64,000 nt of DNA from Sorangium cellulosum So0157-2 (GTDB lineage Bacteria > Myxococcota_A > Polyangia > Polyangiales > Polyangiaceae): the NCBI RefSeq assembly GCF_000418325.1, contig NC_021658.1, forward strand, positions 1,054,001 to 1,118,000, in the 5' to 3' direction. A program made the position numbers and the translations under genes. The notes under the pieces were generated by a model, which saw only the letters and a program-made list of their open reading frames with translations, searched no databases and had not been told where the DNA came from. Positions 31,401 through 42,613 of this stretch are shown one piece after another; position 1 is the stretch's first letter; each line of letters opens with the position of its first letter.

Positions 31401-34400
31401 TGCAGCACGGCCAGCTCGTCCCTTCCATTCACGCCGATCGCCTCAACCCGAACGTCGAGTGGGACACGGTGCCTTTCCAGGTCCAGCGGGAGCTCGCCGC
31501 GTGGACACCGAGGAGCGAGGAGCGCCACGGCGTCCGCCAGGCGCTCCCGCGCAGGGCCGGCGTGAGCGCGTTCGGGGCGGGCGGCAGCAACGCCCACGTC
31601 CTCGTCGAGGAGTACGTTCCGCCCCCGATCGAGCGCCGCAGCCAGGGACCGTACCTCTTCGTGCTCTCGGCGATGAGCGACGAGCACCTGCGCGCCTATG
31701 CCGAGTCCCTGGTTGCGTTCCTCGAGCGCCCGGCGCCCGGCCGTCACCGCGATCCCGCGGACGTCGCCTACACCCTCCAGGTGGGGCGGGAGCCGTTCGC
31801 CGCTCGACTCGCCGTCGTGGCCTTCGATCTCCTGGAGCTCGTCGCGCGCTTGCGCGGGTGGCTGCGCGGGGAGGCGAGCTCCGGCGTCGTCACCGGTGTT
31901 GCGAAGGCCACGGCCGAGGTCATCGCTCCGGAGGGGTGGCTGAGCCCGCAGGAGCTCGAGGACCTCGGCCGGCGCTGGGTCAGCGGCGCCTCAATCGGTG
32001 GGTCCGCGCTGCAGCGCGACCATGCCCGGCGGCGCACGCCGCTGCCGGGCTATCCCTTCGCTCGCGCCCGGCACTGGATCCGCCCGGTCCGCGGCGAAGG
32101 CGCGCCGGCAGCAGACCGCAGCGTGGCCGGCCTGGCAGAGCAAGCCTGGACGCCCGGAGCGGCGGTAGCGCTCGCGCCGGCGGCGGGGAGCGCCACGAAC
32201 GGCGTGGCAGAGCATGCTTGGACGCCCGGGGCGGCGGTGTTGGCGCTCGCACCGGCGGCGGGCGGCGCCGCGAGCGCGACCCCGAGCGACGGGGCCGTGC
32301 GGACTCCTCCGGCCTCCGGGGCGGAGCTCGCGCTCTTCGAACCGGCCTGGCAGGAGTCGCCTCTGCCACCTCCGGCCGGCGCGGAGCCGGGGGGCTCCGT
32401 CCTCGTCCTCGATACCGACGGGCGTTTCGCCGAGGCGCTGCGCGCCAGGTTGGCGCGGCCGCAGGCGGCCTGGAAGATCACGCACGCCCTCTTGGGCAGC
32501 GAGTTCCGTGCCCTCGAGGAGGGGCGTTACGAGGTCGACGGGAAGCGACGGGGCGACTGGGAGAGGTTGCTCGACGCGCTCGAGGCACGGGGAGCAGCTC
32601 CGACGCAGATCCTGCTGTGCCCTGCGGCTCCGTCGCCGGGCAGCGGCGCGTGGGCGGTCCGGCGCCAGCTCGACGCGGGGCTCCATACCGTCGTGGCCCT
32701 CAGCCAGGCCCTGCTCGCCCGCGCGTCGGCCGTGCCCATCCCGCTGCTCATCGTGGATCGCCAGCCGTCGCGCGAGGAGCCTGCGTCCTTGCCTCTCTAC
32801 GCCCCGCTCGCCGCGTTCGCGCGGAGCCTGCGCTCGGAGAGCTCGCGCGTCATCGCGCGCGTCGTCCATGTCGTCGACGCGCCCGAGGCGCTCGCGGACA
32901 GGATCTGGGAGGAGAGGCGAGACACCGCGCCGGAGATCTGGCTCCGGGACGGCCGCCGGCTCTCTAGGCGGTTCACCAGGTGCGCGCCCGCGCCGCAGCG
33001 CGATGTCGCGCCCGCGATCCGCACGGGCGGGGCCTACCTCATCGTCGGCGGCAGCAAGGGCGTCGGCCTCCTCTTCGCGCGGCACCTCGCGGAGAGGTAC
33101 GACGCCCGCCTCGTGCTCTGCGGGCGCTCGGAGCCAGATCCTGCGCTCCTGGCGGAGCTCACCGCGCATCAGCGGGCTGGCAGGCGCGTCCGGTACGTCC
33201 GCGCCGACGTGGCGCGACGCGAGGATGTGGTGGCGCTCCTCCGCGAGGCGAGGGCATTCCTCGGGGAGATCCACGGCGTCCTGCACTGCGCCATGGTGCG
33301 TCACGACGGCCATCTGGCGCACAAGCGCGTCGACGAGATCGAGGCCGTGCTTGGGCCCAAGGTCCAGGGCACCGTCTTCCTCGACGAGGAGACGCGCAGC
33401 GATCCGCTCGACTGGTTCGCGGTCACCTCCTCGCTCGCGGGGCTCATCGGGAGCGCGACCCAGACGGACTACGTGTTCGCGACCGGCTTCCAGGATGAGT
33501 ACATGGGCTACCGGGAGCGCCTGCGGGCCGCTGGCCTGTGCCGAGGCAAGTCGCTCGCCGTCGATTGGCCGCTCTGGGAGGAGGGCGGCACGCGCGTCGA
33601 GCAGTCCCTCGCGGACCATGTCCGCGCCCAAACAGGCGTGGCGCAGCTGCCCACGGCCGAGGGGATCGATGCCTTCGAGCGCGCGCTCCGCGCGGACGCG
33701 AGCCAGATCGTGGTGCTGTACGGGCGCCTCGACCGGGCCGACGAGCTGCTCAGCGGCTCCGCGATCGGCGAGCGGCTGGCGAGCGCGCGGAGCGATGGCG
33801 GCGCCCAGGAGGGCGATCTGCAGCGTCGTACAGAGACGTACGTCTGCGACCTCATCGCCCAGGTGACGGGTAGGCCCAGGGAGACCATCGCGACGACCGT
33901 GCCTTTTGCCGACTACGGCTTCGACTCCATCGTCCTCGGCCATCTCAAGGCTCGGCTCGAGGAGGATATCGCCGAGATCTCGCCGACCACCGTGCTGGCC
34001 TATCCGAGCGTGCAGGCGCTCGCGTCTTTCCTGCTCGCGGAGCACCGCGAGCGGGTCCAGGCAGTTCTCCGGAATCGCCAGGGCGCGGTCGGCCATGCCG
34101 AACCCGGCGAGGATGCCGAAAGAGCGCGCCAGGCGATCGTCACGGAACGTCAAGGCGCGGCCCCCGTCGAGCGCCAGGACCGCGAGCAAGGTCTGCGCTC
34201 CGAGGCGCGCAGGGCGCCGGCGTCCGCCACGACCTCGCACGGCGATGCGATCGCCATCGTCGGGGTCGCGGGCCGCTACCCTGGCGCGCGCACGCCCGGG
34301 GAGATGTGGCCGCGCCTCCTCGCCGGGCAGAGCGGGGTCACGACCGTTCCGGCAGACCGGTGGCGCACGGCCGATGGGTCCAGCGCCTCCGGCGGGTTCC

Positions 34401-37400
34401 TCGAGGGGGTGGATCGCTTCGATCCGCTGTTCTTCCAGATGACGCCCCTCGAAGCCGAGCAGGCCAGCCCCGAGGAGCGGCTCCTGCTGGAGACCTCCTG
34501 GGAGGCGCTGGAAGACGCTGCCATTCGTCCCTCCAGCCTGCGAGGCCGATCGGTCGGCGTGTTCGTGGGGATGACGACGCACACCTACCCGCTGCTCACG
34601 CGCGAGCACGACGACCGCGGGGCCCCCGCGCTCGACGGCGCCCACTTCCGGATCGCGAACCGCCTGTCCATCTTCTTCGACCTGCTGGGGCCGAGCTTCG
34701 CGGTCGACACGGCGTGCTCGTCGTCGCTCGTGGCCCTCCATCTCGCCTGCCAGAGCATCCGCGTGGGCGATTGTGAGGCCGCCCTTGTCGGCGGCGCGAA
34801 CATGTACCTGCACCCCTCCAAGTTCGCGAACCTGAGCCGAGCGAGGCTGCTCGGCACGCGGCCGAACCGCGGCGTGTACTCGGCCGACGGGGACGGGTTC
34901 ATCCCCGGCGAGGGCGTCGGCGTCGTCGTGCTGAAGCCGCTGCGCGATGCGCTCCGCGACTGCGATCCGATCCACGCTGTCATCCTCGGGTCCGCCGTCC
35001 GGCACAAGGGCAAGGGCAGCGGCGCGTCCTTGCCCTCGCCGAAGGAGCAAGCCGCGGTGGCGGCGGAGGCGCTGGCTCGCGGCTCCGTGGATCCGAGCAC
35101 CGTCGGGCTTGTCGAGGTGCAGGCGACTGGCTCCGCCCTGGCCGACGCCGCGGAGTGGGTGGCCCTGGACCAGGTGTACGGGGGGAGGAACGGCGCCCAA
35201 GGGCTCGGGTGCGCGGTCAGCGCCCTGAGCGGGTATCTCGGCCACTCCGAGGGGGCATCAGGGGTCGCGCAGCTCACGGCGGTGCTCCTGCAGATGCGGC
35301 ACGGGCGCATCGCGCCGGTGCGCTTCCCCGACCGCCTCAACCCCGAGGTCAACCTTGCGCGCTCGACGCTCACCTTGCCGACCGAGCCGACGCCCTGGGA
35401 GCCCGTGCGGGTCACCGACGGCGCAGGGGAGAGCCGCACGGTGCGCCGCGCTGGGATCAGCTCCGTGGGCGTGGGCGGCACGATCGCGCACGTCGTCATG
35501 GAGACCGAGGTGCGGGCGCCCCAGGCGTTCGCCGAGCTGAGCGAACCCGCTCGTAGAGCGGAGCTCGTGCCCCTGACCGCGCGGACGCGCGATGGCCTCG
35601 TCGAGCAGGTGCGCAGGCTCCAGCGGTTCCTCGCTTCCGAGGCGGCGACTGGAGCGGAGCCGGTCCGGCTCGGCGATCTTGCGTGGACCCTCCAGACCGG
35701 GCGGGAGCACTTCGTCGAGCGGCTCGCGCTGATTGTCGAGAGCAAGGAGCAGCTCGCGGCGGCGCTCGACGCCCTCGCGTCCGGCCAGCGGCCCGCGTGC
35801 CCGACGTTCGTGGGGAGCGCGGCCGGCGTCGATGGAAATGGCGCCGCCGCCGCGAGCTCCACGCCGCGGGACCTCGAGGACGCTGCCCGGCGCTTCGTGA
35901 AGGGGGCGGCGATCGACTGGCTCGGTCTGGCCGACGGCTCGTCGAGGCGGCGGCTCCGGCTCCCGACGTACCCGTTCGAGCGGCGCCGCTGCTGGCCGCA
36001 CGACGTCGGCGAGGAGGGGGCCGCGGAGATGCCGTCGGCGAGGGCCGCGGAGACGCCGTCGGCGGGGGCCGCCGGCAACAAGAACGCGGCCGCCGGTTAC
36101 TACAACCATGTGCTGTCCGCTCTCGATACGCCGAGCGGCAGCGCTCAGGAGAACGATCACTTGATCCTGGCACCGTTCACCGAGCGCATTGATGGATTCT
36201 CGTGGCTGCTGACCTTCGCCGATCCGGAGCGCCACGCCGGGCACTACCGGCTCGCCATCGAGAAGCAGCGGGAGCTCAAGCAGATGCTCTTCGGCGGCGT
36301 CGACATGAATCGTGTGACGCGCGCCCTCGACATCGGATGCGGGCTCGGGACAGACCTGATGACGCTGGCGCGGGCCTACCCGGACCTCCGCGCCGACGGG
36401 TTCAACATCAGCTCCCGGCAGGTCCAGGTCGCGCGCCAGCGCATCGACGCCGCGGGGCTGTCCGATCGCGTGCGCGTGCACGAGGCAGACAGCTCACGGA
36501 CGCCGTTTCCGGGCCGCTACGATCTCGTCGTCGGGTTCGAGGTCGGGGTCCACATCCAGGACAAAGACGGCCTGTTCTCCAACATCGCCCAGCACCTGAG
36601 CGACTCGGGCCGAGTCCTGCTCGCTGACGTCGTGGCGAGGACGGCGGCGCCTGTGCACAAGCCCGAGCTCGGCCATTTCACCTCGACCGAGGCGGAGCTC
36701 GCCCGCTGCCTCGCACGCGCCGGGTTGCGCGTGGACTCCTGCGTCGACGCGAGCCGCGAGGTGGCAAACTTCCTCGACGATCCCAGTTTCGAGGCGAACC
36801 TGGCGGAGCTGCACCGGGTGCACCCAGCGCTCGAGCAGGTCGCCCCGATGCACCGCGGGTGGCTGCGCTTCGGCAAGGCGCTCAGCCTGGGCCTGTTCCG
36901 CTACGTGGCCCTGACGCTCCGGAAGTCTCGCCCCGACGAGCGCGAAGCCGCGGTCGCGGACGCCAACTTCGACGCCTTCGTGAACTCCCGCAGCTATTCC
37001 GAGGCGATCCGGGGGTTCGCGCGGCCGGCCCAGGCGGCCGCGGCGCCGAAGGGATCGGCGCCAAAGGGATCGGCGCCGCCGGTCCCTGATGTCGCTGCCC
37101 GGGTCGCGGAGATCGTGCGCCGTGTGCTGCGCATGAAGCCGCACGAGCTCGACCTCGACGCGCGCTTCGCCGAGTTCGGCGTCGATTCGCTCCAGGGCCT
37201 GCAGGTCCTCGAGAGCATCAACCGCGAGCTCGGCCTCACGCTCGAGGTCCACGCCCTCTACGATCATTCCAGCGTGCGGGATCTCTCCCGCTACATCGCC
37301 AAGATTTACGGCGAGCAAAGGGCGGTTGCCGCTGGCAGGCAGGGTGGGGCAGCGCCGGAGGCGCTGCCCCCGCAGCTCGGATCCGAGCTCGCGCAGGCTG

Positions 37401-40400
37401 CTCCGCTGCCGAGGACCGAGCTCGCGTGGGCTGCCCCGCAATCGCGCCCGCAGCGCGCCGCAGAGCACCCTTCGGGGTGCATCGCGGTCATCGGCATGGC
37501 GGGACGCTTCCCTGGCGCCAGCGATGTCTTCTCGTTCTGGGAGAACCTGCGCAACGGCGTCGACGCGGTTCAGGAGGTCCCGAGCGACCGGTGGGATGCG
37601 AAGCGCTACTACGAGGAGGGCGCATCGAGTGAGTCGGTCAAGACCCTCAGCAAGTGGGGAGGCTTCCTGTCGGACGTCGATCGGTTCGACGCCGGCTTCT
37701 TCGGGATCGCGCCGGCCGAAGCCCGGCTGACGGATCCACAGCAGCGGCTGATGCTCGAGACGTGCTGGGCCGCGCTCGAGGACGCCGGGTATGCACGGCA
37801 GGCCCGCGGCTCGCGTTGCGGCGTCTACATCGGGGTGCTCGGCGGCGACTACCAGGACATCCTCCGGGACGCGGGCGGCGACGAGCAGTACCGCGCGCAC
37901 GCGATGATCGGAAACGCGACCTCCATCCTGGCCGCGCGCATTGCCTACTTCCTCGACCTCAAGGGCGGGGCGGTGAGCCTCGACACCGCGTGTTCCTCCT
38001 CGCTGGTGGCCATCCACAAGGCCTGCCAGGACCTCCTCGCCGGTGAGGCTGACCTCATGCTTGCCGGCGGGGTCACGCTCTACCTCACGGTGCGGCCCTA
38101 CATCATGATGAGCCGCGCGGGCATGCTCTCGCCCCGCGGTCAGTGCCGGGCGTTCGACGACCGCGCCGACGGGATCGTCCCCGGAGAGGCGGTGGGCGCC
38201 GTCGTCCTCAAGCGGCTCGAGGACGCGCTCCGCGACGGCGACCGGATCGACGGGATCATCCACGCCTCCGGGATGAACCAGGACGGGCGCACGAACGGTA
38301 TCACCGCGCCGAGCGCCGCCTCCCAGGAGACGCTGCTCCTCGACGTGTGGCGCAAGGCCGGGATCGATCCCGCCAGCATCTCCCTCGTCGAGGCGCACGG
38401 GACGGGCACCCCCCTCGGCGATCCGATCGAGATCGCAGCCCTGACCGCTGCTTTCCGCAAGCACACCGACCGTCGGCGGTTCTGCGCGATCGGATCGGTC
38501 AAGAGCAGCATCGGCCACACCTCGGGAGCTGCAGGTGTCGTGAGCCTCATCAAGGCGCTGCTCGCGATGCGACACCGCCAGATCCCGCAGTCGCTGCACT
38601 TCGAGCGGCCGAACCGGCACATCCACTTCGAGGAGAGCGCGCTCTACGTGAGCGACCGGCTCAAGGCGTGGGAGCAGCCGACCGGCGGGCCGAGGCGCGC
38701 CGCGATCAGCTCTTTCGGGTTCAGCGGCACGAACTGCCACCTCGTCGTCGAGGAGCACGTCGCTCCGAAGCCGGTCCGCAGGCCGGAGGCATGGCAGATC
38801 CTCGTCCTGTCGGCGCGCACCGAGGAGCGGCTCCGCGCCCACGCCGATCAGCTGCGCGCCTTCCTCGCGGGGCGCCGAGGCACCGCGGAGCTGCCCGGCC
38901 TCGACGAGATCGCCTACACGCTGCAGCTCTGCCGGACGCCGATGCCGGCGCGGCTCGCCATCGTCGCTTCCACCGTCGACGAGCTCGTCGCACGCCTTTC
39001 GGCCTATGTCGACGGCAGGGTGGACGACCCGTCCCTCTTCTCGGCCCGCCTGAGCCGGAGCGAGGACGCCGACGGCGGCGCGTCCGCGGCTGCCGTGCCC
39101 GGCAGGTTCGAGGAGCTCACGCCCGAGCGCGCCAGGGAGCTCGCGCGCCGGTGGATCGCGGGCGGCGAGGTCGCGTGGCAGCATCTCTACAGGGATCCAG
39201 CGCCCGCGAAGATCGCGCTGCCCCTCTATCCGTTCGAGCGCGAGCGCCACTGGATCGGCGGCTCGGCCAGCGCCTCGGCCGACGTCAGCGCCTCGGCCGA
39301 CGTCCCGCCCGCCCGCACCCGACGCGCGCCCGCCTACCGTGTGGACGAGCTCTGCTACGAGCCGCGCTGGCTGCCAGCATCGCTCGACGACACCTCCCCT
39401 GGTCCGCGCCCGACCCGGCCGCTCTACCGGAGCGCCCTGCCGCAGGATCGTGACGGGGCGGTGCTCGTCGTCGTCCCGAAGGGCCTCTCGGCAGCGGCGC
39501 GCGTCGTCGAGGCATGGCACCCCGGTCGACGCACGATCACCGTCACGCTGAGCGCCCCCAACGGCCACCGGCACGACGGGCCGTTCGAGGTCGAGGTCGA
39601 CTCATCCGATCCGGCGGGCTGGTCCAACCTGCTCGCGTCGCTCGGGGACAGGGGCATCAGCGCCTTCCACACCGTTTACTTCCTCGCCGGACTGCACGCC
39701 GGCAACGAGCCCCTGCCGCTGGATCTGCGCGCCGTGAACCGCTCCACGGAGCAGGGCGTCATCGCGCTCTACCGCCTGACGCGGGCCCTGATCGCGCGCG
39801 GCGCGCTCGGGCGGACGCCGATCGAGATCAAGATCGCCACGGCCAACGCCCACCGCGTCCACGCCGTGAGCGAGGTGAGGCCGCACTTCGCCGGGCTCCA
39901 CGGCTTCGCCATGACCCTCTCCCAGGAGTTCCCCACGGCGAGGGTGACCTCGCTCGATCTCGACCTGATGGACCTCACGGACCCCCGCTCGGTGGAGGAG
40001 CTCGCAGCGCGGCTCCTTCCGCTCCGGCGGGAGCCGCCGATCCTCACCGGCGAGCAGGTCGCGATCCGCGGCGGGCGCCGCTGGGTACGGCGGCTGTTCC
40101 CCGTCGCGACGCCGAAGCCGGCGCGGCCGGTGTTCCGTGACCGGGGCGTCTATCTGATCCTGGGCGGAGCCGGCGGCGTCGGGAGGGAGCTCTGCCGCGA
40201 CCTCGCGCGCCGCCACAAGGCGCGCCTCGTCATCGTGGGCCGCAGCCCGCTCGACGAGGCGCGGCGCCGGCTCCTTGCAGAGATCGAGGCCGAGGGGGGC
40301 GAAGCTCTCTACGTGCGAGCCGACGCGTCGGATCTCGACAGCATGCGCGATGCCGTCGACGCGGCTCGGGCGCGCTTCGGCCGGATCGTCGGCGCGTTCC

Positions 40401-42613
40401 ACTCCGGCCTGGTGCTGTCGCGCGAGACGCTGAAGGAGCTCGGCGAGCAGAGCCTGCGCGCGGTGCTCGCGCCCAAGATCGCGGGCAGCGTCGCGTTCTA
40501 TGAGAGCCTTCGCGACGAGCCGCTCGATTTCATGGCCTTCTTCTCCTCTGCGCTCTCCTTTGCCTGCACCGAGGGGCGCATCCACTACGCGGCCGCCAGC
40601 ACCTTCGAGGACGCCTACGCGTGCTCCCTCATCGGCCGCGCACCGTTCCCCGTCATGCTCGTGAACTGGGGTGTGTGGGACGTCAATGAGGTCGACCCGA
40701 CGGGCCGGTCGCGCCTCGAGGGGCAGGGGGTCAACTTCTTCGCTCCTGAGGATGGGATTGAAGGGCTCCGCCGCATCGTCGATCTCCGCGCAGGTCAGGT
40801 CCTGTGCATGGCGCTCGACGAGCTCGGAAGAGAGCAGGTTGGCGTGGTCGCGGGCCCGTTCGAGCAGCGGCCGTCCGAGCCAGCGGCCGCCGAGCAGCGG
40901 TCGCTCCTCACGAGGCTGCCCGAGATCGTCGCGCCGCCCGACGCCGCGCTGGTCCAGCGGCTCAGGAGCGCCTCCGACGAGCTCGGGGACTTTGTCCGCC
41001 TCCTGCTCCTCGAAGCATTCCACCGCATGCGCTGCTTCCTCCGGCGCGGAGAGCGTTACGAGCCCGCCCGGCTCGCAGCGGACCTGCGCATCGTGCCCGC
41101 GCGGCAGCGCCAGTTCGACGCGCTGCTGACCATCCTCGAGAAGGCCGGATTCGTGACGCGGGTCGGCGGGGAGGTCGTCTCCACTCAGGACATCGATCGC
41201 GTCGTCGCGAGCGGAGCGCTCGCACGGCTCGATGAGGGGCGCGAGCGCCTGCTGGAGCGCTATCCGGAGGTGAAATCGCAGCTCAAGGTGGTGAGCCTCT
41301 GCGCGCAGCGCTTGCCGGAGATCCTCCGCGGCGAGGTCCCGGCCACCGACGTGCTGTTCTCAGACCCATCCAACCTTGCGAACATCTACGGCAACAACAC
41401 GACCGCCGCGTACTTCAACGACCAGGTCGCGACGATCTGCCGGGCCTACATCGATTCTCGGCTCGCGCAGAATTCGCCCGGCGGGCGAGTCGCGATCCTC
41501 GAGATCGGCGGAGGCACCGCGAGCACGACCGTGCCCGTCCTCAAGGCCATCGAGCCCTTCGCCGGCCGCATCAGCTATACCTTCACCGATCTCTCGCGCT
41601 CCTTCGTCGCGCTCGGGCAGCGGCGGTTCAAGGCCGCGTACCCGTTCCTCGAGGCACGCGTCCTGGATATCGAGCGCGACGTGGCCGAGCAGGGCTTCGC
41701 GGTCGGCAGCTACGACCTCGTGATCGCGGCCAACGTCCTGCACGCCACGCGGAGCCTCCGCGATACGGTCCGGCACGCGAAGTCGCTCCTCAAGCCGGGC
41801 GGCTGGCTGGTCCTCTACGAGGTGACGCGGAACCTGGATCTGCTCACCATGATCTTCGGCTGCCTCGACGGGTGGTGGCTCTACACCGACCCCGCCGAGC
41901 GCATCGAGCACTCGCCGCTCTCGACCGTCAGCGCGTGGTTCAAGCTCCTCGAGGAAGAGGGCTTCACCATGGGTGGCGCCTTCGGCGAGGGGGATGGGTC
42001 GGTCGATGCCTGGTACCAGGCGGTGCTCGTCGCCGAGCGCTCCGGCCTGCCTGCGCGGCAGGCCGCCGCCCCCGAGATCCGAGCCGTACCGTCGCTGGCG
42101 GCGTCGCTGCCGGCCGCGCCCTCGCCGGCCGCGCCGCTCCCGCGCGATGGCCGGTCGGAGCGGGGCGCGGGCGAGAAGGCCGCCGAGCTCGAGAGGCTCG
42201 TGATCGACAGCCTCACCGGCGTCCTTCAGATCGGCCGCGACAAGCTGGATCTCGATCAGCCGTTCCTCGAGATGGGCGTGGACTCCATCATGGCAGTCGA
42301 CATCATCAACCAGATCAACAAGGGGCTCACGGTGCGTCTGAAGACGACCGATCTCTTCAATCTCACCACGCCGCGCATGCTCCTCGATCACCTCCTGGCG
42401 AACGCCGAGGAGCCGTCGAACGACGCGGCCGCCCCGCCGCCGAACGCCCCCGCCCGGGAGGAGCCCGCCGCCCCGCCGCCAGCCGCTGGCGCCGCGGGCG
42501 ACGACGAGCTGCGAGACCTCCTGAGGCGCCTCGGGAGCGGTGAGTCCGTCGAGCTGGGCCAGCTGCTAGAGCTGTCCAAGAGCAACGCTCAGGAGGAGAC
42601 CAGCCAGCGATGA
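22397..42613 (+). CDS. trans-AT PKS gene C: KS-DH-ACP / KS-DH-KR-ACP / KS-KR-ACP / KS0-oMT-ACP / KS-KR-cMT-ACP
   Basis: A 6738-residue multimodular PKS. The open frame extends further upstream, but the real start is placed at GTG 22397, whose GTGA overlaps the stop of gene B, with a GGGGGA-like ribosome-binding site about 11 bases upstream; ATG 22406 is the alternative. The first 25 residues (VNDMDQKRELLAELLEQR) are a charged helix fitting an N-terminal docking element. Rough residue positions: KS 25-455; DH 655-920; ACP 952-1030; KS 1095-1530; DH 1713-2000; KR 2025-2495; ACP 2510-2585; KS 2642-3075; KR 3310-3790; ACP 3810-3890; KS0 3951-4370; O-methyltransferase 4555-4870; ACP 4895-4975; KS 5028-5460; KR 5650-6150; C-methyltransferase 6172-6550; ACP 6592-6668; C-terminal docking segment to 6738. 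It overlaps gene D by ATGA. Confidence 0.95.
22469..25490 (+). other. PKS module 6: KS-DH-ACP without KR
   Basis: The KS is fully intact (Cys codon 22979, HGTGT, GHLE). The DH-like domain has the catalytic His (codon 24413), the GVEYGPCFRG motif and the second-motif Asp (codon 24920, DAAIQ), but the Pro of HxxxGxxxxP is Ala. There is no KR in the module, so the beta-ketone made here cannot be reduced in cis. The DH may act on a neighbour's intermediate, shift a double bond, form an oxygen ring, or be silent; a KR acting in trans is also possible. The ACP serine codon is 25370. Confidence 0.85.
25679..30150 (+). other. PKS module 7: KS-DH-KR-ACP
   Basis: The KS is intact (Cys codon 26189). 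The DH has DHH (His codon 27638), Ala in place of the HxxxG glycine, LPG intact and the second-motif Asp (codon 28139, LLDGALQ), so activity is likely. The KR has GGLGGVA and YAYAN (Tyr codon 29582). The ACP serine codon is 30029. An enoyl unit is expected. Confidence 0.88.
30320..34060 (+). other. PKS module 8: KS-KR-ACP, hydroxyl donor for O-methylation
   Basis: The KS is intact, with a TMCSSS active site (Cys codon 30824). The KR has GGSKGVG and Tyr codon 33470, but the usual active-site Asn is Thr (YVFAT). Because the next module carries an O-methyltransferase, this KR is expected to be active. The ACP (GFDS) serine codon is 33926. The KS-KR linker contains an in-frame repeat at about 32133-32262. 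Confidence 0.87.
32133..32262 (+). repeat. imperfect in-frame duplication in the KS-KR linker
   Basis: Two copies of a roughly 58-bp segment start at about 32133 and 32204, about 71 bp apart. They encode AE(Q/H)AWTPGAAV(x)ALAPAAG twice. One copy has a 3-bp insertion that keeps the frame. Confidence 0.8.
34247..37320 (+). other. PKS module 9: non-elongating KS0-oMT-ACP
   Basis: The KS keeps Cys (codon 34715, TACSSS) and the second His (codon 35243), but the HGTGT His is Gln (codon 35120, EVQATGS), the classic mark of a KS0. It is followed by a methyltransferase at about 36060-37010 whose SAM motif is LDIGCGLGTD (codon 36329), unlike the EVGAGTGGT of the C-methyltransferases here. It resembles the small-molecule O-methyltransferases inserted in trans-AT lines. 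The ACP serine codon is 37187. Together with module 8 this reads as a bimodule that makes a beta-methoxy group without extra elongation. Confidence 0.87.
37034..37078 (+). repeat. short tandem repeat in the oMT-ACP linker
   Basis: Two nearly identical 15-bp units encode APKGS-APKGS just after the O-methyltransferase. This is a low-complexity linker repeat. Confidence 0.6.
37478..42400 (+). other. PKS module 10: KS-KR-cMT-ACP
   Basis: The KS is intact (Cys codon 37991, HGTGT; SIGH motif). The KR has GGAGGVG and Tyr codon 40586 in YAAAS. The C-methyltransferase has the AYFNDQVATICRAYI segment, a variant SAM loop EIGGGTAST near 41501, and the ANVLHAT and CLDGWW motifs. The ACP (GVDS) serine codon is 42284. 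An alpha-methyl-beta-hydroxy unit is expected. A charged C-terminal tail at about 42500-42610 (DELRDLLRRLGSGESVELG) looks like a docking element towards gene D. Confidence 0.9.

Noticed and set aside
31991..35245. Minus-strand open frame of 1084 codons opposite gene C
   Set aside because: Same reason: it mirrors KR, ACP and KS0 coding sequence and shows low-complexity Arg/Gly/Ala composition with no motif.
39250..39330. SASAD-type repeats after the module 10 KS
   Set aside because: Only a very short duplication (about 18 bp) in a low-complexity linker, not worth a separate feature.
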